Shown here piece by piece: positions 34,729 to 43,211 of a DNA stretch of 64,000 nt; the first letter of the stretch is position 1; every line of letters begins with the position of its first letter. Location: positions 124,001 to 188,000 of the forward strand of contig NZ_JAPCHX010000005.1 of NCBI RefSeq assembly GCF_026107415.2, in the 5' to 3' direction. A model generated the notes under the pieces. That model saw only the letters and a list, made by a program, of their open reading frames with translations, made no database searches and was not told the DNA's origin. The translations under genes and the position numbers were made by a program. This stretch comes from Microbacterium sp. MPKO10 (GTDB lineage: Bacteria; Actinomycetota; Actinomycetes; Actinomycetales; Microbacteriaceae).

Positions 34729-36186
34729 TCATGACAGCTGTGTGCGCTCGATCCACTCGAGATACTCCGGTGTGACGCTGCCGGTGACATAGTCGCCGGT
34801 GAAGCAGCTCATCTCGAGGTCGGTGACGTCCGATCCCTCGATGATGGCTTCTTTCATATCGCTGACCTCTTGGTAGATCATGTGGTCTGCTCCGAGCACC
34901 TCACCGATCTCGGGGATCTTGCGATCGTGCGCGATCAGCTCGGCGCGGGTCGGCATGTTGATTCCATAGACATGCGGATGCCGCACCGGCGGCGCGGCTG
35001 AGGTGAAGGTCACCTTGTTTGCTCCAGCGGCTCGGGCCATCTCGATGATCTCCCGCGATGTCGTGCCGCGCACGATCGAGTCGTCGACGATCAGGATGTT
35101 CTTGCCCTTGAACTCGCTGCCCATGGCATTGAGCTTCTGTCTCACGCTCTTCTTGCGCTGCGCCTGGCCCGGCATGATGAAGGTTCTGCCGACGTACCGG
35201 TTCTTGTAGAACCCCTCGCGGTATTCGATGCCGAGCTTCTGCGCCACCTGCATGGCCGCGGGGCGCGACGAGTCCGGGATCGGCATCACCACATCGACAT
35301 CGCCAAGCGGCATGTGCGTCGTGATGGTGTCGGCGAGCCGGTTGCCGAGCCGCAGCCGGGCGTCGTAGACCGAGATGCCGTTCATGATCGAGTCTGGGCG
35401 GGCCAGATACACGTACTCGAACGAGCACGGAACGAGGCGCGGCGCCTTCGCGCACTGGCGCGAATGCAGTTCGCCATTCGGGGTGATGAAGACGGCTTCT
35501 CCGGGTGCGATGTCGCGCACGACTTCGTACCCCGCGGCCTCAAGCACGAGCGATTCCGAGGCGACAACCCAGTCGTCTCCCACCATGCCGGTGGGGCGCC
35601 GGCCCAGCACGAGCGGGCGGATGCCGTACGGGTCACGGAACGCGAGCAGCCCGTGCCCGGCGATCATCGCGATTGCCGCATACGAACCGTCGACGCGCTC
35701 GTGCACCTGCTCGACGGCAGTGAAGATCTGATCGGGGTCGAGCTCCAGCCCGGAGATCTGGCTCTGCAGCTCGTTGGCGAGCACGTTGAGCAGCATCTCG
35801 GTGTCGCTCGTCGAGTTCACGTGCCGCCGGTCGACGTGGAAGAGGTCTTTGGCTAGCTCGCGGGTATTCGTGAGGTTTCCGTTGTGTACGAGAATGATCC
35901 CGTACGGCGCGTTCACGTAGAACGGCTGGGCCTCCTGCTCATTCGCCGCGTCACCCTTGGTGACGTAGCGCACGTGGCCGAGCCCGATGTTGCCGACGAG
36001 AGATCGCATGTCGCGCGTGCGGAATGCCTCACGCACCTGCCCACTCGCTTTCGAGATATGAAAACGTGCGCCTTCGGCCGTGGCGATCCCCGTGGAATCC
36101 TGCCCGCGGTGCTGCAGGAGGAGCAGGGCGTCGTAGATCTGCTGGTTGACGGGCTCCTGTGAGACCATTCCAACGATTCCGCACAT
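34729..36186 (-). CDS. purF: PurF: amidophosphoribosyltransferase
   Basis: First committed step of purine synthesis: PRPP plus glutamine gives phosphoribosylamine. 485 residues. Cys2 of MCGIVGMV is the N-terminal nucleophile of the glutaminase domain, with no propeptide visible. The phosphoribosyltransferase half contains the PRPP loop NILIVDDSIVRGTTSREI. CSFEYVYLARPDS and SCFTGDYVTG match the Bacillus-type PurF group. Located downstream of purM (44-bp gap) on the same strand. The sequence continues the Actinobacteria-typical purM-purF-DUF3073 neighbourhood, with DUF3073 on the opposite strand. Confidence 0.97.
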   Translation of the reverse strand: MCGIVGMVSQEPVNQQIYDALLLLQHRGQDSTGIATAEGARFHISKASGQVREAFRTRDMRSLVGNIGLGHVRYVTKGDAANEQEAQPFYVNAPYGIILVHNGNLTNTRELAKDLFHVDRRHVNSTSDTEMLLNVLANELQSQISGLELDPDQIFTAVEQVHERVDGSYAAIAMIAGHGLLAFRDPYGIRPLVLGRRPTGMVGDDWVVASESLVLEAAGYEVVRDIAPGEAVFITPNGELHSRQCAKAPRLVPCSFEYVYLARPDSIMNGISVYDARLRLGNRLADTITTHMPLGDVDVVMPIPDSSRPAAMQVAQKLGIEYREGFYKNRYVGRTFIMPGQAQRKKSVRQKLNAMGSEFKGKNILIVDDSIVRGTTSREIIEMARAAGANKVTFTSAAPPVRHPHVYGINMPTRAELIAHDRKIPEIGEVLGADHMIYQEVSDMKEAIIEGSDVTDLEMSCFTGDYVTGSVTPEYLEWIERTQLS

Positions 36187-36230
36187 GTCAGGAAGCTCCC
36201 GGTTGAGTCAAGTGTTCGGGGGTGGGTGTG

Positions 36231-37331
36231 TCAGTTCGCATAGTCTCCGACGAGACGCACGGCGCCGCCGTCCACGCCCTTCGCGCCCTTGTCGAAGCCG
36301 GTCAGATCCCGTTCGTTCGTATGCACCTCGCCGACCTGCCACGAGGCAATTCCTGCGGCGTCAAGATGCGAGATGACGGATGCTGCCTGAGCAGCATCGA
36401 CGACGGCGAAGAAGCCGATGCCGAGGTTCCACGTTCCTTCGCTGTCTGTGAGCGCAGAGCCGGCCATGTCGCTGAGCACACGGAACACCGGAGCGGGTGA
36501 CCACGTCGATCTGTCAACCTCGGCCCACGAGCCGCTCGGGAGTACACGCGCGAGATTCGCGGCGATTCCGCCGCCCGTCACGTGCGACAACGCGTGAATC
36601 GCGCCGGGAACCGCGTCGATGACGTCGAGAACGGGTGTCGTGTACAGCCGGGTGGGTTCGAGCAGGACGTCCCCGACCACTCCGCCGAGTTCGGCGGAGG
36701 TATCGGTATAGCTGATGTTCTGCTGCGCGAGGATGTGCCGCACGAGTGAGAAGCCATTCGAGTGCAGCCCGCTTGAGGCGAGTGCGATGATGGCGTCGCC
36801 GTCTTTCACCAGGTGTTCGCCAAGAACAGCATCCGCTTCGACGGCCCCCGTGGCCGCGCCCGCAACGTCATACTCGTCTGCGGCGATCAGACCCGGATGC
36901 TCGGCGGTCTCACCGCCGACGAGGGCGGTTCCCGTGGCCGAGCACGCCTCGGCGATACCCCGCACGATGTCGGCGATGCGCTCGGGAACGACCTTGCCGC
37001 AGGCGATGTAGTCGGTCATGAACAGCGGTTTCGCGCCCACGACGACGATGTCGTCGACGACCATGCCGACGAGGTCCTGCCCGATCGTGTCGTGCTTGTC
37101 GATCGCCTGCGCGATCGCGACCTTCGTGCCGACGCCATCCGTCGACGTCGCGAGAAGTGGTTTGCGAAACTCGGTGAGATACGAGACGTCGAAGAGCCCG
37201 GCGAAACCGCCGAAGCCGCCCTGCACCTGGGGGCCGTGTGTGGCCGAGACAGCTGATTTCATCAGGCTGACCGCGAGATCTCCTGCAGCGGTGTCGACTC
37301 CGGCTTCGCGATATGTCGCGGAACTGCTCAC
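36231..37331 (-). CDS. purM: PurM: phosphoribosylformylglycinamidine cyclo-ligase
   Basis: Closes the imidazole ring to make AIR, step five of purine synthesis. 366 residues. Family motifs are YREAGVDTAAGD at the start, GGFGGFAGLFDV, STDGVGTKVAIA (nucleotide binding), DDIVVVGAKPLFMTDYIA and the GGGIAANLARVLP segment. Its ATG overlaps the stop codon of the upstream membrane-protein gene by four bases, so that gene and purM are translated together. Expected operon: membrane protein, purM, purF. Confidence 0.97.
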   Translation of the reverse strand: MSSSATYREAGVDTAAGDLAVSLMKSAVSATHGPQVQGGFGGFAGLFDVSYLTEFRKPLLATSTDGVGTKVAIAQAIDKHDTIGQDLVGMVVDDIVVVGAKPLFMTDYIACGKVVPERIADIVRGIAEACSATGTALVGGETAEHPGLIAADEYDVAGAATGAVEADAVLGEHLVKDGDAIIALASSGLHSNGFSLVRHILAQQNISYTDTSAELGGVVGDVLLEPTRLYTTPVLDVIDAVPGAIHALSHVTGGGIAANLARVLPSGSWAEVDRSTWSPAPVFRVLSDMAGSALTDSEGTWNLGIGFFAVVDAAQAASVISHLDAAGIASWQVGEVHTNERDLTGFDKGAKGVDGGAVRLVGDYAN

Positions 37332-37900
37332 AGATTGTCCTCTTGCTCTGGTTTCGGGGATTCTGCCGACCCGGTTTCGGCCGACGGGGATGCTGCAGGG
37401 GTCGCTGCCTGCGGCTCACTGACACGCACATCAACCTTATCGACCTGGACGGTGTGCGTCTTCTTCCGGTTGCTGATATCGATGACCCAGGCGAGCAGCC
37501 CGAAGATCGCGATGCCGAGCGGAATGCAGATGAGGAGCAGGAATCCAAAGACTGTGCTCGGCGAGAAGTACACCTCGCCTGCGGCGGGATCGATCTCTTC
37601 TGGGGAACGCTGGAAGGCGAACGTGAGAATCATGGCGGCGATGAGGCCGGCGATGACTCCGATGAGCAGAAACGTTTGGTATTTGGGGGCGCGGCGCACG
37701 GCGACGGAGTGCGAAGAGGCCGTCTCGGTGGGTGCGGCGGCCTCTGCAGACACTGCTGCTTCTGCAGGCTCAGCAGCGTCTGCGGGCGCGGCTGCCTCCG
37801 CAGACTCAGGTGGTGTCGCTGACGCGACACGCTCGGCCTGCGGCTCGCTGGATTGAGAAGATTCGGGGCGCTCGGACGCATCGCCCGGAGTGGTGCTCAT
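37328..37900 (-). CDS. Membrane protein with low-complexity tails, coupled to purM
   Basis: 190 residues from the ATG at 37900 (AGAAGG upstream). A Ser/Glu/Ala-rich cytoplasmic N-terminus (about 1-62) leads to two membrane helices (about 73-93, TFLLIGVIAGLIAAMILTFAF; about 114-139, FGFLLLICIPLGIAIFGLLAWVI), then a charged segment NRKKTHTV and an Ala/Pro/Glu-rich tail. Homologues with the same two-helix core beside purM are common in this group; function is unknown. It shares a four-base stop/start overlap with purM. Confidence 0.85.
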   Translation of the reverse strand: MSTTPGDASERPESSQSSEPQAERVASATPPESAEAAAPADAAEPAEAAVSAEAAAPTETASSHSVAVRRAPKYQTFLLIGVIAGLIAAMILTFAFQRSPEEIDPAAGEVYFSPSTVFGFLLLICIPLGIAIFGLLAWVIDISNRKKTHTVQVDKVDVRVSEPQAATPAASPSAETGSAESPKPEQEDNL

Positions 37901-37934
37901 GCCTTCTATTGTCGCGCATGAAGCTGTGTGCGTT

Positions 37935-38720
37935 TCACACGGCCAGTGCGCGAATCGGCACGACGTGTATCCGACCGTCGCGCTCGAACACATCGATCGG
38001 GGTGCCGTACACGGCAGACAGCAGTCCGCGTGCGCAGACGTTGTGCACCGGGCCGGCGGCCTCGACCCGCCCGCGGTGCATCAGCACGAGGTCGTCAGCG
38101 TAGGCGGCAGCGGCGTCGATATCGTGCACGACGATTCCCACGGCGGCGCCCGCGTCGGCCAGAGACCGTGCGAGTGTGAGCGTTGCCTCAGCGTGTGCGA
38201 TGTCCATCGCCGCCGTCGGCTCGTCAAGTAGCAGGATGCTGCCCGGCCCCACGGGCGTCGCCTGCGCCATGGTTCGCGCGAAGGCCACGAGCTGCCGTTC
38301 GCCGCCGGACAGCGTTGTGACTTCACGATCGGCGAGCGGCAGAAGCCCCGTGGGCTCCAGTACGTCCCGTGCAATGCGTTCGGAGCGCGCCGGACTGTCG
38401 CCCCACGCCGTGCGTCCCATCATGACGACTTCACGCACGGTGAACGCGAAGGCCACAGCCGTGTCCTGAGGCATGACGGCGCGCTGCCGAGCGGCGCGTC
38501 GCGGTGAGATGCGGCGAAGGTCGCGCCCGGCGATCGTGACCGCACCAGCATCCGGTTTCACCGTTCCCGCGGCAACGCCCAGGAGTGTCGACTTCCCTGC
38601 TCCGTTGGGCCCGATGATCGCCGTGACACGACCGGGGTTCAGCGTGAGCGAGACGCCGTCGAGAATCGTCTGCTTCTCGATCGTGACGTGTACATCGCTG
38701 ATCTGAAGTGTCGCGGTCAT
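37935..38720 (-). CDS. hmuV: HmuV-type haemin ABC transporter ATP-binding protein
   Basis: 261 residues, cytoplasmic ATPase of the haem importer. Walker A GPNGAGKST (about 37-45), Q-loop MPQDTAV, ABC signature LSGGERQ, Walker B ILLLDEPTAAMD, and the switch His in VVHDIDAAA. It best resembles the Fe3+-siderophore/haem FecE/HmuV branch. The ATG at 38720 overlaps the end of the permease gene by four bases (ATGA). Last gene of the hmuT-hmuU-hmuV series; the upstream HtaA gene and its DtxR-like boxes imply induction under iron limitation. Confidence 0.92.
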   Translation of the reverse strand: MTATLQISDVHVTIEKQTILDGVSLTLNPGRVTAIIGPNGAGKSTLLGVAAGTVKPDAGAVTIAGRDLRRISPRRAARQRAVMPQDTAVAFAFTVREVVMMGRTAWGDSPARSERIARDVLEPTGLLPLADREVTTLSGGERQLVAFARTMAQATPVGPGSILLLDEPTAAMDIAHAEATLTLARSLADAGAAVGIVVHDIDAAAAYADDLVLMHRGRVEAAGPVHNVCARGLLSAVYGTPIDVFERDGRIHVVPIRALAV

Positions 38721-39874
38721 GCGCGTGCCCCCTGACCGCGCAGCGTGCGCCGCAGAAGAATGAGGAACAGCGGCCCGCCGACGACCGCCGTGAAGATGCC
38801 GATCGGAAGGTCGGCGAACGGCACGATCGTGCGCGCAGCGATATCGGCGGCGCCCAGCAGAACGGCGCCGCCGAGCGCTGATAGTGGCACAAGAGCGCGG
38901 TGCGATGGCCCCACGGCCAGCCGGATGGCGTGGGGGACGATCAGGCCGACAAATGCGATAACACCGCCGAAGGCGACGGCCGTTCCGGTGAGCAGGCACG
39001 AGAGCAGAATCGCTCCCACGCGCAGCCATTCCACGCGAACACCGCTTGACGCCGCTGAAGAATCTCCGAGTGCCAAGACGTCCAGCTGCGTGCGAATCAG
39101 CAGGCAGCCGGTGAATCCAACGGCGAAGACCCCCGCGGTCACGGCGACGCTCCCCCACGAGGCTCCCGAGAGCGTGCCGAGCTGCCAGAAGATCACCTGC
39201 TCGCGGGACGACGCGTCACCGAGAAAAATGAGGAAGCTCGTCACAGCGCTTGCGACGGCGTTGATCGCGATACCGGCGAGCACGAGCGTGAGAACTGCAG
39301 CTTTTCCACCCGCGCGCGAGAGCGACCAGACGAGAAGTGTGACGACAAGCGCACCAGCGAATGCGGCGACGGGCAGAGCCCAGGATGCTGTGAGAGTCAC
39401 GCCCGTCACGATGACGAGCGTTGCGCCGACAGACGCTCCCGAGTTGACGCCGACGATGCTCGGCTCGGCGAGCGGATTGGCGAAGACCCCTTGCATGACG
39501 GCGCCGGCGACGGCCAGGCAGGCTCCGGCGATGAGCGCCAGAAGCGCCCGGGGGAAGCGGATCGACCAGAGCACGGCATCGAGCTGCACCGTTGCGTCGT
39601 CTGTACGGCCGAGCACTCCACGCACCAGGGACCCGACAACGTCGCCCGGACCAGCAGCATACTGTCCGGTGCCCGCGGTCAGCAGTGCGACGGTGCCGGC
39701 TGCGATCGAGAGGATGATCGTGGTGACGATGATGCGTGCCGCTCGCCGGTTCCGGCCGACTGCTCGAGAACCGGTGGCCGAACTGTCGACCGTTGAGACA
39801 TCGGTCGGCGGCACAGCGGGTGACGTCGTTCTGGGAGTCAGTGCCCCCGATCTCGTGGGCTCAAGACGTGTCAT
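38717..39874 (-). CDS. hmuU: HmuU-type FecCD-family permease
   Basis: 385 residues with about nine or ten membrane helices after a 45-residue Ser/Thr-rich cytoplasmic start, which is longer than in most homologues. FecCD signatures: IRFPRALLALIAGACLAVAGAVMQG, NPLAEPSIVGVNSGASVGA, GVIAFVGLIVPHAIRLAVGPSHR (the EAA-like coupling loop), and the final ADLPIGIFTAVVGGPLFLILLRR. It forms the membrane channel for haem with HmuT and HmuV. Four-base overlaps on both sides show tight operon structure. Confidence 0.93.
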   Translation of the reverse strand: MTRLEPTRSGALTPRTTSPAVPPTDVSTVDSSATGSRAVGRNRRAARIIVTTIILSIAAGTVALLTAGTGQYAAGPGDVVGSLVRGVLGRTDDATVQLDAVLWSIRFPRALLALIAGACLAVAGAVMQGVFANPLAEPSIVGVNSGASVGATLVIVTGVTLTASWALPVAAFAGALVVTLLVWSLSRAGGKAAVLTLVLAGIAINAVASAVTSFLIFLGDASSREQVIFWQLGTLSGASWGSVAVTAGVFAVGFTGCLLIRTQLDVLALGDSSAASSGVRVEWLRVGAILLSCLLTGTAVAFGGVIAFVGLIVPHAIRLAVGPSHRALVPLSALGGAVLLGAADIAARTIVPFADLPIGIFTAVVGGPLFLILLRRTLRGQGARA

Positions 39875-40959
39875 GCCGCTGCTGTATAGATCGCACGGGC
39901 CAGGGCGATCAGGCTCTGCGGAGTCCGCGGCCCGTACGACAGCAACTGGCTGTCCGGCGCTGTGACGATGCGTTCGTGAGACCCCGCCGTCGTCTCGGAC
40001 ACTCCCGCGCGGTCCAGCAACCCGTCGATGCCGCCCGTCGACTCGACGCCCTGTTTCATCGCGAGGATGATCTCGGGGTCCAGCGTGACGAGTGCTTCAG
40101 CGTTCGCCGGCTTCAGGTCGGTGATGCCGTTCTCCAACGCCACATCTTCGAGGCCGAGCGCCGCGAGGATGTCTGCGGCCCCGTAGTCCTCTCCGAGGAT
40201 GAAGAAGATGCCGGCGGTCCCCCGCACATACAGTACGGCAGCTCGCGGCGGACGCGGTGTCTCTGCACGGAGAGCATCGATCTCGTCCTGAGCGGCCGCC
40301 AGTTCTTCCGTCGTGTGCTCAGCGAGCTGTTCGGCGGCATCGGGAACGCCCAGCGCCGCCCCTACGTCGGCGATCGCACCCGCGATCGCGTCGATGTGCG
40401 GCACCTGCTCGAAACGCACGACGGTGACGCCCGCATCTTCGAGCTGTGCGTAGTTCTTGTCGCTTCCGATCGTCGTGTTGGTGAGCACGAGATCGGGATT
40501 CAGGTTCAGGACGGCTTCGACGTTGAGGTCGTGGCCGTTCTTTGTGACGACGGGCAGGTCGCTGAGGAGAGCCTGAAGATCTGAGTTGGCGCGTCCCACC
40601 AGGCGGTCGTGGAGTCCCAGACCGATCACGGTATCCGTGAGTGTTCCGTAGAGGTCAAGCGCGAGTACACGGTCGGCGCTCGAGACAGTCACCTCTGTGC
40701 CGTTCACATCGGTGACCGTGGCGGGCAGCGACGGATCGGCGTCCGTCACGACGGGCTCCATGTCGGCAATGACGGGCGCCCCACGGGGCCCTGTCAGCTC
40801 GAGCGCGTTGACAGCATCCGGAGACGCCGTCTGGGTCGACGATGTCGGTGACCCGGTTTTTGGTGCTGCTGCTCCGGGTTGTGCTGAGCATGCGGCCGTG
40901 AGGACGGTCACCGCAGCAAGGACAACGGCGAGCGCTGCGCGGCTCTTCCTGTATTTCAC
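39871..40959 (-). CDS. hmuT: HmuT-type haem-binding lipoprotein
   Basis: 362 residues. Type II signal peptide with lipobox LTAAC (lipidated Cys24). After a Ser/Thr/Pro-rich spacer the class III solute-binding fold starts near residue 85 (VSSADRVLALDLYGTLTDTVIGLGLHDRLVGR). The segments DLNVEAVLNLNPDLVL and a long connecting helix (EHTTEELAAAQDEIDAL) are typical of haem/siderophore binding proteins. It hands haem to HmuU. Preceded by a strong hairpin that separates it from the HtaA gene, so expression levels may differ within the operon. Confidence 0.92.
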   Translation of the reverse strand: MKYRKSRAALAVVLAAVTVLTAACSAQPGAAAPKTGSPTSSTQTASPDAVNALELTGPRGAPVIADMEPVVTDADPSLPATVTDVNGTEVTVSSADRVLALDLYGTLTDTVIGLGLHDRLVGRANSDLQALLSDLPVVTKNGHDLNVEAVLNLNPDLVLTNTTIGSDKNYAQLEDAGVTVVRFEQVPHIDAIAGAIADVGAALGVPDAAEQLAEHTTEELAAAQDEIDALRAETPRPPRAAVLYVRGTAGIFFILGEDYGAADILAALGLEDVALENGITDLKPANAEALVTLDPEIILAMKQGVESTGGIDGLLDRAGVSETTAGSHERIVTAPDSQLLSYGPRTPQSLIALARAIYTAAA

Positions 40960-40993
40960 CTGGTTCCTACCTTCGTGAACGGGGAGGGAGGTG

Positions 40994-41030
40994 GGCCGGG
41001 GCGGGCGTCATCGTGACGTCCGCCCCGGCC
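40994..41030 (-). terminator. Strong hairpin between HtaA gene and hmuT (possible attenuator)
   Basis: Arms 40994-41010 and 41014-41030 pair over 17 bp with a single G-U and a three-base loop (TCG). It lies in the 127-bp gap between the HtaA gene and hmuT on the reverse strand. Without a T tract it is more likely to slow or partially stop polymerase, or to protect the upstream mRNA end, than to be a full terminator. Confidence 0.7.
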
Positions 41031-41086
41031 GCAGATTCCCCCTGCGTCAGCATCCTGATGCGTCAGCATTCTGTGGGTCAGCGCTG

Positions 41087-43072
41087 TCAGCGCCGGGCGA
41101 CGAGGAGGCGTCGAGCGACGAACAGAGTCAGCAGGAAGCCGAATCCGAGCACGCCCCACCCGGCGCCGGCCGGAACCTCGGTGTCAGCTGCCGCCATGAC
41201 GCCGCCCGTGTTCACCGCGGGGCCGCCCGTGTACGGTGTGCCGTCCGGGTTGACCCGGTTGCCGTTCTCGTCGTAGCAGACCTGCTCGGTCGACGAATTA
41301 CGCGCGCCAGAGAACGATACGGTCAGCGAATCCATGGCTTGACCGGCGTCGTAGAAGCCGGCGAACGCCTTGGCTCCAGCAGCGGTCAGGGTCGTCGAGG
41401 CCGTGCCTCCGCTGGCAGAGAGTGACGAGAAGCTCAGGTTTGCGAACGTGATTCCGCTGCCGCCGACGTTGTTGCCGTCCATATCCTTCGACGCCACGTC
41501 AGCGATGAGGGTACCCGCGTTCGAACCGGTCGCCGTGACGCGCAGATTTGAGATCGTCGTATTCAGGATCCCGTCGTGTCCCGTGAAGTGCACAGAGCCG
41601 GGGAAGCTCACGGTGCCCTGTCCCGCGTCGCTGATCGAGCCCGAGCCGGAACCCCAGAGGAATCCGCCACCGGTGCGAGACGCGCCGTTCGACGTCGATA
41701 CCGAGCCGTTGGCAATGCCACCCTCGATGTAGCTGACGAATGACGACTTCACGCCCCATGACAGCTGCGGAGTGCCGGCACGACCGGCGACGTTCTCGAC
41801 GGTGCAGGTGATCTGCGGCTTCTTCTGAGCCGCCGGGGTCTCCGTGCCCGGTGTGCTGGTGCCCGGCGCGCCCTGGCTCTGATCGCCTGACGAGTCATCC
41901 GAGGCTCCGTCATCGCCCGGCTTCTCGTCACCGGGCTGCTCGCCACCGGTCTCGCCGCCGCTCTCATCCGAGAAGAGCGCGTTGCGCTGGTCTGCGGTGA
42001 GTGCGACGGGGATCGTGTCGATGAGCGTCTCATCGGTGATCGTCCCGTGGGCGGACCAGATGACCACCTCGTACTCGGCATCCGCGTCGAGAGCGTCGGG
42101 CTCAACAGTCAGGCTCTGCGAGAACTCGCCGTCGGTGAGCGTGACGAATTCGGATGCTGCCGGGCTGGACGGGTCCGCGTTGATGTCGTCATTGCTCACT
42201 GTGGTCGCATCGCGGATCGCCACGTAGATGCCTGCGGCCCGCCCGGAGGTGGGAAGCGGCAGATCAACGTATCCCGTGCCGGTCACGTTGACCGTCAGGC
42301 CGGCGTCGGCCGAGACATCGGTGACCGCCACGTCGGTGGTCAGCTCAGCACCGGGATCTGGCTCCTCCGGTGCCGGCTTCTCGGGCACGACCTCGATGGG
42401 CAGTGTAAACGTGACGGGGTCGAGGACTTCACCCGGATTGTAGAAGCCGCCGAACGCTGCCGCGCCCTCGTCCGTCAGCGTGGCGGGCGCTCCCGTCCAG
42501 GTCAGCGAGTCCTCGTCGAACGTTGTGCTCGCGGCGGACAGATCGAGATTCGCCACCGTCACGTCATCGAGGTGATACTCGGGTCCAACGGTTGTGGTGT
42601 CGACGAACTCGCGCCCGGTGACGTCGAGTCGCAGCTCTGCCGTCGTCGCAGACGTCACGACGATATGCGGGTCGAGAAACTGCAGGTCGAGGGCATAGCC
42701 GGCGTCCATCGGGTGCGATTGAAAGTGGATGCCGTTGCCCGTACCGAACTCGACATCGGCCGTCGTGCCGTCTGGCGCTGCCGTGCCGCTCCCCCCGTTC
42801 CACGTGATTGCGCCAGTATCGCCTTCCTGCGTCGCCGTGCCGAGAAGCGTGCTCTTTCCCTCGAACATCTCGAAGTTATAGATGTAGTTCCGGAATGAGG
42901 CTTTCACCCCCCACGTGAGACTCGCGTTCGAGACGGTCGCGTCTTCTGCGGCGCTGGCGGCATCGGTCGGGGCGAAGAACGTCCCACCGACGACAAGACC
43001 AGCGGCGGTCAGAGCTGACGCTGTCAGCAGTGCGGCGCCACGCCGCAGCCGACCGGAGAGCTGTGATTCCAC
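41087..43072 (-). CDS. HtaA-domain haemin-binding surface protein
   Basis: 661 residues. Signal peptide at about 1-43 (cleavage near AASAAE). Two HtaA haem-capture domains: about 51-228 (LTWGVKASFRNYI ... FGGFYNPGEVLDPVTFTL) and about 436-590 (LSWGVKSSFVSYI ... FAGFYDAGQAMDSLTVSF). Between them is a beta-sandwich-like domain (245-355) and a disordered Gly/Asp/Ser/Pro linker (365-420). The C-terminus has one membrane helix (about 636-653) and RRLLVARR, so it is anchored in the membrane; no LPxTG is seen. HtaA proteins of Corynebacterium take haem from haemoglobin and pass it to HmuT. Divergent from a sortase gene across three DtxR-like boxes. Confidence 0.93.
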   Translation of the reverse strand: MESQLSGRLRRGAALLTASALTAAGLVVGGTFFAPTDAASAAEDATVSNASLTWGVKASFRNYIYNFEMFEGKSTLLGTATQEGDTGAITWNGGSGTAAPDGTTADVEFGTGNGIHFQSHPMDAGYALDLQFLDPHIVVTSATTAELRLDVTGREFVDTTTVGPEYHLDDVTVANLDLSAASTTFDEDSLTWTGAPATLTDEGAAAFGGFYNPGEVLDPVTFTLPIEVVPEKPAPEEPDPGAELTTDVAVTDVSADAGLTVNVTGTGYVDLPLPTSGRAAGIYVAIRDATTVSNDDINADPSSPAASEFVTLTDGEFSQSLTVEPDALDADAEYEVVIWSAHGTITDETLIDTIPVALTADQRNALFSDESGGETGGEQPGDEKPGDDGASDDSSGDQSQGAPGTSTPGTETPAAQKKPQITCTVENVAGRAGTPQLSWGVKSSFVSYIEGGIANGSVSTSNGASRTGGGFLWGSGSGSISDAGQGTVSFPGSVHFTGHDGILNTTISNLRVTATGSNAGTLIADVASKDMDGNNVGGSGITFANLSFSSLSASGGTASTTLTAAGAKAFAGFYDAGQAMDSLTVSFSGARNSSTEQVCYDENGNRVNPDGTPYTGGPAVNTGGVMAAADTEVPAGAGWGVLGFGFLLTLFVARRLLVARR

Positions 43073-43117
43073 GGTTGTGCTCCTGTATTGAGGTGTAAAA
43101 GGAAGATGATCACTAAT

Positions 43118-43176
43118 TAAGCACAGCCTTACCTTATTAAGGCTAGGCTTGCTTTAATGAGGCTAGCCTCACCAAC
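43118..43176. promoter_or_regulatory. Three phased DtxR/IdeR-like iron boxes
   Basis: Three 19-bp sites start exactly 20 bp apart: TAAGCACAGCCTTACCTTA (43118-43136), TAAGGCTAGGCTTGCTTTA (43138-43156) and TGAGGCTAGCCTCACCAAC (43158-43176). Against the DtxR consensus TTAGGTTAGSCTAACCTAA they match at roughly 14 of 19 positions each; the third contains the perfect palindrome TGAGGCTAGCCTCA. They fill the gap between the HtaA and sortase genes, so both should be repressed when iron is plentiful. Spacing of 20 bp (two helical turns) would place dimers on one face of the DNA. Confidence 0.85.
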
Positions 43177-43211
43177 ACAGATTTCACAAGAGCTTTTTCC
43201 GGAGGATCCTC

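Noticed and set aside
41087-41300. LPxTG-type sorting signal at the end of the HtaA protein
   Set aside because: No LPxTG, LAxTG or NPQTN before the final helix; only weak PYTGG and VNTGG words are seen.
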